This document shows, piece by piece, positions 46,397-52,199 of a DNA stretch of 52,199 nucleotides. The position numbers were made by a program, and so were the translations under genes. Source of the stretch: Smithella sp. (lineage in GTDB: Bacteria; Desulfobacterota; Syntrophia; Syntrophales; Smithellaceae); NCBI GenBank assembly GCA_017993615.1, contig JAGOMJ010000013.1, positions 1 to 52,199 of the forward strand. The letters are read 5' to 3'. The notes below the pieces were generated by a model. That model was not told the DNA's origin and searched no databases. It saw only the letters and a list, made by a program, of their open reading frames with translations. Position 1 is the stretch's first letter, and every line of letters begins with the position of its first letter.

Positions 46397-46427
46397 CGGC
46401 GCTGCAAGATTACGACGCCGCCTTTTT
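46397..46427 (+). terminator. Weak hairpin with T run before the exporter gene
   Basis: CGGCG (46397-46401) pairs with CGCCG (46416-46420) across a 14-base loop, followed two bases later by TTTTT. It may partly separate the exporter from the upstream genes. The rest of the 268-base gap shows no other clear feature. Confidence 0.3.
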
Positions 46428-46505
46428 ATCTTGCCACGACCGGCAAAATATGATTTACACAATCAGCCTTAAGTATCTATAACTAAATGAAAAATAAAGG
46501 TGTTC

Positions 46506-49500
46506 ATGCCGCTCATCCGCAAATATCAGGTAAACTGGTCCATTATTTTTGTCGTTGCGCTCATTGTCACAGGGCTTTCTGTCTGGGAATCCAGAAATCT
46601 TAAAATCGATACGGATATTCTGGAATCCATGCCGCATAAAGACCCGGTATTGGCAGACGCGCGTCTGATTATCAAACACCTGCCCGTTCAGGATAAGGTG
46701 TTCATTAATCTTGAACAGACATCTCCCGACCGCAACAAGCTGATTGACACTGCGGCCGCGGTCACCGACCAGATCAACAAGAGCGGCCTGTTTATTCGGG
46801 TGGGCATCGGGGACGACGCTGAACACTTTCCCGAACTTATCGCTCATGTCAACGATAACCTGCCCGCACTTTTAAGTGCTGATGATCTGGAACAGAAAAT
46901 TGCGCCGCTGCTGACGCCGGATAACATCAGAGAGGCCATGGCGCAAAACCGGCAAGCCCTTGGGCAGCTTGAAGGAATTGGCCGCGGCGACATGATGACC
47001 AAAGACCCGCTTGGATTTTCCAGTGTCATTCTCAAACAGATGTCCGCCCTGCTGCCTGCCAACAAGGCGCTGTTTTATCAGGGGCAATTGATTTCCGAAG
47101 ACGGCACAAACGCGTTGATCGTTGCCAGAATTAAAGGTTCAGGAACAGACACGGCAGTGGCTGAAAAAATCGAAAAACTTCTGGAAGATTGCCGGAGAGA
47201 TCTAGCCGCAAAAGGCCATCCATATAAACTGACTGCCACGGGCGCTTACCGTGTGGCGCTGGATAACGAAACCACAGCCAAAAGCGATATGCAGATGGCC
47301 GTAACCTTCACAACCCTGGGCATCGCTTTTTTGCTCATCCTTGCGTTTCCGCGTCCGCTCATCGGCCTGCTGGCGCTGCTGCCTTCGTCCGTCGGCGCGA
47401 TTGCCGCTCTCTTCGTTTGTTCTTTTTTATTCAAATCCATGTCGATTATCGCTGTCGGTTTCGGCAGCGCCATTATGGCCTTTACCGTTGATCTGGGCAT
47501 CGCCTACCTGCTTTTTCTGGATCAGCCCCATGCCACCTGCGGAAAAGATGTGGCGCGGGAAGTCTGGTCGGCGGAGTTTCTGGCCGTCCTGACCACGGTC
47601 GGCTCTTTTCTGCTGCTGCTCATCAGCGATTTTAAGATTCTGGCGCAAATCGGCGTTTTTTCCGCCTTGGGCGTCGCTTTCGCTCTGCTGTTTGTCCATC
47701 TTGTTTTTCCAAGAATATTTCCGGCCATGCCGCCGGCGAGAAAGCCGGGCAACCCGCTGTTGTCTAATGCTGTTCAAAAATTTGCCGCTCCGGCCAAATG
47801 GAAATTGATTGCCGCGATTATTTTCGGTCTAGCGATGCTTTTCTTTGCCAAGCCGGTTTTCAATGTGGATATGAATTCGATGAACTCCATGAGCGAAGCA
47901 ACCATGAATGCCGACAAAAAAATGCAGGAGGTGTGGGGTAATCTTTCCGGCCGGTGTTATGTATTTCTTCAGGCATCCGATATGACGCAACTTCGGGAAA
48001 AAAACGATCAACTGGCCGGTTGGCTGGCTGGGGATATCCGGGATGAAAAATTATCTCCTCCTTTTCTGCCGACCGTTTTGTTTCCCTCCCCGGAGACGGC
48101 CCAACACAATTATGCGGCCTGGAGTGCCTTCTGGAATAAAGACCGCGTGGCTGAATTAAAGCGCAATCTAAGCGCAGCGGGGAAGGAAAACGATTTTGCG
48201 CCCGATGCTTTTGAACCCTTCTGGAAAATCATCAATCGGACAACCATCGGCTCGTTCGATATACCTGAAAAATATTTCGATATGCTGGGGATTGCCAAAA
48301 GTTCCGCGGGTTATACGCAACTCAGTTTGCTCGCCTCCGGTAAAAATTACAACGCGGAAGACTTCTTTGAGCGGCTTTCCCGAAGCGGTCTGGCTAAAAT
48401 ATTCGACGCTGACTTGTTCAACAAGCGGCTGGGCGATTTTCTGAAAGATCTTTTCCTGGAAATCGCCATCATCATCAGCATCGGCCTGGTGTTGATTACT
48501 TTTCTATATTTTCTGGACTGGCAGCTGACGCTTGCAGCAATGGCGCCGATTGTCTTCGCGCTTTTTGCCACGCTCGGCACGATGAAAATCATCGGCCATC
48601 CGCTGGATATTCCCGGAATTATGCTCTGGATCATCATCATGGGCATGGGCGACGATTATTCCGTCTATTACATTTGTCATTACCAGCGTAACGTCGATGA
48701 AAAAAGTCCGGCCATGCACACCATCAAACTGGCCATATTTCTGGCGGCGCTGACCACCTTAATCGGCTTCGGCGTGCTGGCACTGGCCGACCACGCGCTT
48801 TTGCGCAGTATCGGCATTGTCTCCTTTCTCGGAATCATTTACTCCCTGATCGGCGTCTTTTTTATCCTGCCGTCTCTGATGGACAAAATATTTGCGCCGA
48901 TTGCATACCCCGCGGACAAAGTGGTAATCGGTTCCCGCGACCATCTGCGGCGGACCGTTTTGCGCTACCGGCATCTACCCGGGTATCCGAGGGTCTTTGC
49001 TCGCATGAAAATAATGATGGATCCGATGTTCAGGGAACTGCATAAGTATGTAAAAAATCCCCGTAGGATTATAGATATCGGCTGTGGCTTTGGCGTGCCC
49101 GCCACCTGGCTTCTGGAAATTTATCCGGATGCCCGGGTGTTCGGTATTGAACCCGATGTTGAGCGGGTTTTGATCGCCTCGCGCGTCATCGGCAGCCGTG
49201 GCAGGGTGGAAGCAGGACGGGCGCCGGATTTACCGCATGTCGAAGGCGAGGCGGATCACGTTCTCATGCTCGACATGCTGCACCTGATTTCCGATGATGA
49301 AGTAAAAATTGTTTTTCAGCGGATTTACGATAAACTGACTGCAGACGGGACATTGCTTATCCGCACAACCATTCCGTCGGATAAACCCAATCCGTGGAAA
49401 CGCTGGATCGAAACCAGTCGATTAAAAATGACCGGCATGCCCAACCGGTTTCGATCAGAAACGGAAATTGCCGATTTCATGAAACAGGCCGGCTTTGCCG

Positions 49501-49565
49501 TCCAGGTCTTCGCTTCCGATACCCGGAGTATTGAAGAAAAATGGTTTGCGGGTAAAAAATATTAG
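46506..49565 (+). CDS. MMPL/RND-type lipid exporter fused to a SAM methyltransferase
   Basis: The 1019-residue protein has two RND-like halves, each with one membrane segment, a periplasmic loop and five more membrane segments (about 10-30 and 255-410; 445-465 and 650-790). MMPL proteins export lipids from the inner membrane. From about 830 a class I methyltransferase follows with the SAM motif IIDIGCGFGVPATWL near 850, then FGIEPDVERV and VLMLDMLHLISDDE. Aryl-polyene clusters usually carry the exporter and methyltransferase as separate genes; here the two are one chain, so the methyltransferase is tied to the cytoplasmic face. ATG 46506 is preferred (AAAGG six bases upstream) over GTG 46500. 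Confidence 0.87.
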   Translation: MPLIRKYQVNWSIIFVVALIVTGLSVWESRNLKIDTDILESMPHKDPVLADARLIIKHLPVQDKVFINLEQTSPDRNKLIDTAAAVTDQINKSGLFIRVGIGDDAEHFPELIAHVNDNLPALLSADDLEQKIAPLLTPDNIREAMAQNRQALGQLEGIGRGDMMTKDPLGFSSVILKQMSALLPANKALFYQGQLISEDGTNALIVARIKGSGTDTAVAEKIEKLLEDCRRDLAAKGHPYKLTATGAYRVALDNETTAKSDMQMAVTFTTLGIAFLLILAFPRPLIGLLALLPSSVGAIAALFVCSFLFKSMSIIAVGFGSAIMAFTVDLGIAYLLFLDQPHATCGKDVAREVWSAEFLAVLTTVGSFLLLLISDFKILAQIGVFSALGVAFALLFVHLVFPRIFPAMPPARKPGNPLLSNAVQKFAAPAKWKLIAAIIFGLAMLFFAKPVFNVDMNSMNSMSEATMNADKKMQEVWGNLSGRCYVFLQASDMTQLREKNDQLAGWLAGDIRDEKLSPPFLPTVLFPSPETAQHNYAAWSAFWNKDRVAELKRNLSAAGKENDFAPDAFEPFWKIINRTTIGSFDIPEKYFDMLGIAKSSAGYTQLSLLASGKNYNAEDFFERLSRSGLAKIFDADLFNKRLGDFLKDLFLEIAIIISIGLVLITFLYFLDWQLTLAAMAPIVFALFATLGTMKIIGHPLDIPGIMLWIIIMGMGDDYSVYYICHYQRNVDEKSPAMHTIKLAIFLAALTTLIGFGVLALADHALLRSIGIVSFLGIIYSLIGVFFILPSLMDKIFAPIAYPADKVVIGSRDHLRRTVLRYRHLPGYPRVFARMKIMMDPMFRELHKYVKNPRRIIDIGCGFGVPATWLLEIYPDARVFGIEPDVERVLIASRVIGSRGRVEAGRAPDLPHVEGEADHVLMLDMLHLISDDEVKIVFQRIYDKLTADGTLLIRTTIPSDKPNPWKRWIETSRLKMTGMPNRFRSETEIADFMKQAGFAVQVFASDTRSIEEKWFAGKKY

Positions 49566-49736
49566 GCCGGCAGGAAATTCCCGCAAATGTTTGAAAAATG
49601 CAGAAAAACGGTTTAGGAAAACACGTAAATATAAAATCCTTTATGAAAATACGAAAATAAAAGTAGATTTTTACCGGTATAAAAAATAATACGGCACGAT
49701 TCCATCTATGTGTCGTAACGAAAATTGAGGGGGAAA

Positions 49737-50507
49737 ATGAATATTATTCAGACAATCATTCTGGCAGCGATAGAGGGGATTACCGAGTTTCTGCCGGTTT
49801 CCTCCACCGGGCACATGATTTTAGCCTCATCCTTGATGAATATTCACGACAATGCTTTCGTAAAGAGCTTTGAAATTGCCATTCAAATCGGAGCGATCGG
49901 AGCGATCATCATGCTTTACTATAAGCGTTTTCTGAAAGGCATAAAAATATACATCAAGCTCGGAATTGCTTTTATTCCAACGGCGATGATTGGTTTTCTG
50001 GCCTATAAAACCATTAAAATGCATCTGTTCAACCCATTGATCGTTTCCACGGCGCTCATTGTCGGCGGCGTCATTCTCATCCTCGTAGACAAACGCGTGG
50101 TGAACAGTAAAACACAATATATGGAGTTGGAGGACATCTCCTACAAGCACGCCATATTGATTGGATTGGCACAATGTGTTTCCATGATTCCCGGTGTATC
50201 GCGCGCCGCGGCAACCATTATTGGCGGCGTTTTCAACGGATTAAACAAGAAGCAGGCCACCGAGTTTTCCTTTCTGCTGGCGGTTCCCACGATGTGTGCA
50301 GCAACGGGGTACGATTTGATCAAAACCGATGCCGCCTTTTCGTCTTACGAGCAGACGCTGTTAGTCATCGGTTTTGCGGTTGCTTTTATTTTTGCTTATC
50401 TTGCGGTTAAGATATTTTTAAAGATTGTTGAAAACTATGGATTTAAATATTTTGGATACTACCGCATTTTGATAGGACTGGTCTTCATTATTTACGCGGT
50501 CAGATGA
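49737..50507 (+). CDS. uppP: Undecaprenyl-diphosphatase
   Basis: UppP (BacA) removes a phosphate from undecaprenyl diphosphate at the membrane, recycling the carrier for cell-wall and polysaccharide synthesis. The 256-residue protein has both signatures, EGITEFLPVSSTGHM and PGVSRAAATIIGG, and seven to eight membrane segments. ATG 49737 is chosen because GAGGGGG lies just upstream; TTG 49725 would start inside the site. Here it may support glycosylation of the lipid product or simply be a housekeeping neighbour. Confidence 0.93.
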   Translation: MNIIQTIILAAIEGITEFLPVSSTGHMILASSLMNIHDNAFVKSFEIAIQIGAIGAIIMLYYKRFLKGIKIYIKLGIAFIPTAMIGFLAYKTIKMHLFNPLIVSTALIVGGVILILVDKRVVNSKTQYMELEDISYKHAILIGLAQCVSMIPGVSRAAATIIGGVFNGLNKKQATEFSFLLAVPTMCAATGYDLIKTDAAFSSYEQTLLVIGFAVAFIFAYLAVKIFLKIVENYGFKYFGYYRILIGLVFIIYAVR

Positions 50508-50677
50508 GACAAGAAACAAGGAGGCTTTGCTTATGGGAAAGAAGGGTTAGCCACGCAGCAAACCCTCTGCATGACCGAGCCAAAGCAAGAGAGACTATGA
50601 ATAAACAACAATGTCATATATCATTTCTTGCATTACCGGAAAAGTTCACAGAAAGAGATCAGAAGACAGGATAAAAA

Positions 50678-51808
50678 ATGAAAAAAAGTTTGAGCGTATG
50701 TTGTGGGGTGGTCTTATTGTTGATGAGTGTTGTGTTCAGCGGCTGTTCCGGTTCGTCCGGCTCCGATTCATCCGGTTCCGATTCTGAGTCTTCACCCAGA
50801 ATTGCCACAACCTCATTACCCTCCTGCGTCATTGCTTCGGCTTACAGCCAGCAGATCAGCGTAACCGGCGGCAACGGCACGAAAATGTTCTCCATCACCA
50901 AAGGGTCATTGCCCTCAGGCATCACTTTGTCTTCTTCCGGCAGAATCGCCGGCACCACATGGGCAGCTCCAGGGGTATTTCAATTTACCGTGACGGTCGA
51001 AGACGCCGCAGGCTCCAGCACACAGGATCTTTCTCTGGCTGTTGTCGCGGACAACATTGCCGGACCGCATCCCTATGAGACGATCCGGAACTATCCGTCA
51101 TACTACTACGTCTCGCAGGAAGCGGGATTATGCGCGGCAACATGTTTTTACATGACCATGAAATATTACGGCGATCATCTGAAAAATATCAAAACCGGAA
51201 TTGATGACGACAATTGTCCGGCGGAAATCACAGATAGAATTGCTTATCCGACGGAACTGTCAGCAACATCGCAAATAGCAACATATATTCAATACATGGA
51301 CAACTCATTCAACAACCTGGCAGGCATCCACCTGACTTCCTTAGCTCGGGCGGCAGAAAACCTTCTGGATGAATCAGGTAGCCGGGCGTTGTACAGTGAG
51401 GTGATGATAGAAAATTACAGCAATGATCTGACCGGAACAGAGGACAGCATTTCCGAACAAAAAAGGAATATTTTTCTTAATCGAATGGTTCCGTTTTTGA
51501 ATAGCGGCTCTCCAGTGCTGGTGCACCTTTGGAGATCGCCGGTGCTGGGCATTCCTTCTTCCGGTCATTATGTTCTGGTGATTGGATATGATGATGCCGA
51601 GAAGGCGGTGTATTTTATGGATCCAAACGATCAAAATCACAAAGGAAATCAATGTGATTGCGTAGCGGTGGACAGCAGTAATTCCGATATATGTTTCATT
51701 CAAAAGGTTGCATTCGACCACTTCATCGAAGAGTACTGGTATAAATCCGACGATCCCCTGGTCCTCAATGCAAGATGGGATGGAAACTGGATCGGCTTCC
51801 ATCATTAA
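50678..51808 (+). CDS. Lipoprotein with Ig-like and C39-peptidase-like domains
   Basis: The 376-residue protein has a lipoprotein signal with lipobox VFSGC (Cys 23), a Ser/Gly/Asp linker (GSSGSDSSGSDSESS), an Ig-like 'putative Ig' domain with GSLPSGITLSSSGRIAGT (residues 55-125), and a papain-like C39-type domain. That has Cys in EAGLCAATCFYMTMKYYG, His in SGHYVLVIGYD and Asp in FMDPNDQ. It is probably anchored in the outer or inner membrane facing the periplasm. The substrate is unknown. The preceding gap holds a hairpin (50543-50548 with 50561-50566). Confidence 0.75.
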   Translation: MKKSLSVCCGVVLLLMSVVFSGCSGSSGSDSSGSDSESSPRIATTSLPSCVIASAYSQQISVTGGNGTKMFSITKGSLPSGITLSSSGRIAGTTWAAPGVFQFTVTVEDAAGSSTQDLSLAVVADNIAGPHPYETIRNYPSYYYVSQEAGLCAATCFYMTMKYYGDHLKNIKTGIDDDNCPAEITDRIAYPTELSATSQIATYIQYMDNSFNNLAGIHLTSLARAAENLLDESGSRALYSEVMIENYSNDLTGTEDSISEQKRNIFLNRMVPFLNSGSPVLVHLWRSPVLGIPSSGHYVLVIGYDDAEKAVYFMDPNDQNHKGNQCDCVAVDSSNSDICFIQKVAFDHFIEEYWYKSDDPLVLNARWDGNWIGFHH

Positions 51809-51907
51809 AAAATAATAAGGGTCGAAATCTTTACCTGGCTCACGTTGGAAGAAAAAGGACTGGATACCGGGTCCCCGATCAGGTCGAAGATGACAAGATA
51901 TTGAGTT

Positions 51908-52199
51908 ATGAAGAAACTACCTTATAAGCTATTGCTCTTTTTCACCCACAGGCTGGGGTTGTGGTTTTTCCGAATCATTTCCTGGTTTATCGCCACGGGT
52001 TATTTTTTTCTTTTTCCGGTGCGTGTGGCTAACAGTTTCGAGTTTTATCGCACCTTATTTCCGGGGAAGGGCTTTTTCTACCATCTCTGGTGCGCATGGC
52101 AACAGTATCATAAATTCACCGACGTCTATATCCACCGTTTCATCCGCTTTGACGAAAACGATATCGAGTATATCAAAGAAGGATGGGAACATCTTGATG
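51908..52199 (+). CDS. LpxL/HtrB-like lipid acyltransferase, 5' part
   Basis: The gene starts at ATG 51908 and runs off the window after 97 codons. The N-terminus (KKLPYKLLLFFTHRLGLWFF) has a membrane segment and the FYRTLFP..GFFYHLWCAWQQY pattern seen in the LpxL-type acyltransferases of aryl-polyene and flexirubin clusters. These attach acyl chains to a lipid. The HxxxxD active site lies outside the window, so activity cannot be checked. Its presence as the next gene extends the right-arm lipid operon. Confidence 0.65.
   Translation, partial: MKKLPYKLLLFFTHRLGLWFFRIISWFIATGYFFLFPVRVANSFEFYRTLFPGKGFFYHLWCAWQQYHKFTDVYIHRFIRFDENDIEYIKEGWEHLD

Noticed and set aside
50524..50600. Possible c-di-GMP-I (GEMM) riboswitch: CCACGCAGCAAACC and AAAGC fragments upstream of the lipoprotein gene.
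   Set aside because: The conserved blocks are incomplete and in the wrong order for the known consensus; only a simple hairpin is supported.

Overview
The window looks like a chromosomal piece of a Gram-negative, probably anaerobic bacterium of the former Deltaproteobacteria (Desulfobacterota, perhaps Syntrophales). This is inferred from gene content and was not checked by any search: a selenocysteine-containing SelD, a c-di-AMP riboswitch on a potassium transporter gene, DUF4019, FmdB and GGDEF proteins, an oleABCD set beside aryl-polyene-type genes, and roughly balanced base composition. No tRNA, rRNA, CRISPR array or intact transposase was seen.

1-22.4 kb is mostly housekeeping. It holds the end of an isochorismatase-family hydrolase, kup with a c-di-AMP riboswitch, a divergent GAPDH-like gene behind a leader terminator, and a very large PEP-synthase-like protein lacking the PEP/pyruvate barrel. 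An alanine racemase carries an unknown 250-residue tail. Then come ddl with a YhcH protein, a HELIH protein with FmdB, a membrane diguanylate cyclase, a GalT-like protein, a DHH phosphoesterase, selD (UGA read as Sec18, SECIS-like hairpin), a eukaryote-like PFK-2/FBPase-2 homologue and thrC.

22.2-23.5 kb is a small accessory patch: a 38-residue basic protein, a secreted cupin, an integron attC-like palindrome and a structured RNA resembling the 3' part of HEARO/IscB omega RNA.

23.5-34.8 kb (minus strand) is a tightly coupled operon: ketosynthase, acyl carrier protein, CrtI-like flavoprotein, OleA, OleB, OleC, OleD, second CrtI-like flavoprotein, ketoreductase, FabZ-like dehydratase, FabI-like enoyl reductase, MobB. 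It joins a dedicated type II fatty-acid/polyketide system to a full head-to-head olefin pathway (OleA condensation, OleD reduction, OleC beta-lactone formation, OleB decarboxylation).

35.1-36.9 kb separates the two arms: an exonuclease, a small membrane protein and a PilZ-like protein.

37.2-52.2 kb (plus strand, running off the end) is an aryl-polyene-like operon: active ketosynthase, chain-length-factor-like partner without catalytic residues, B12-binding radical SAM enzyme, MIO aromatic ammonia-lyase, hotdog thioesterase, DAK2-DegV fusion resembling a fatty acid kinase, GT2 glycosyltransferase, PhlG-like hydrolase, MMPL exporter fused to a methyltransferase, UppP, C39-like lipoprotein and an LpxL-like acyltransferase.

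Together the arms suggest a system that makes an unusual lipid or hydrocarbon. An aryl acid may prime a dedicated KS/CLF, two CrtI-like enzymes and a radical SAM enzyme may modify the chain, one product may be joined head to head by OleABCD, and another may be phosphorylated, glycosylated, acylated and exported. The combination also recalls the ACP/KS/CrtI/radical SAM gene sets proposed for ladderane lipids. That the arms form one pathway, and the product, are inference.
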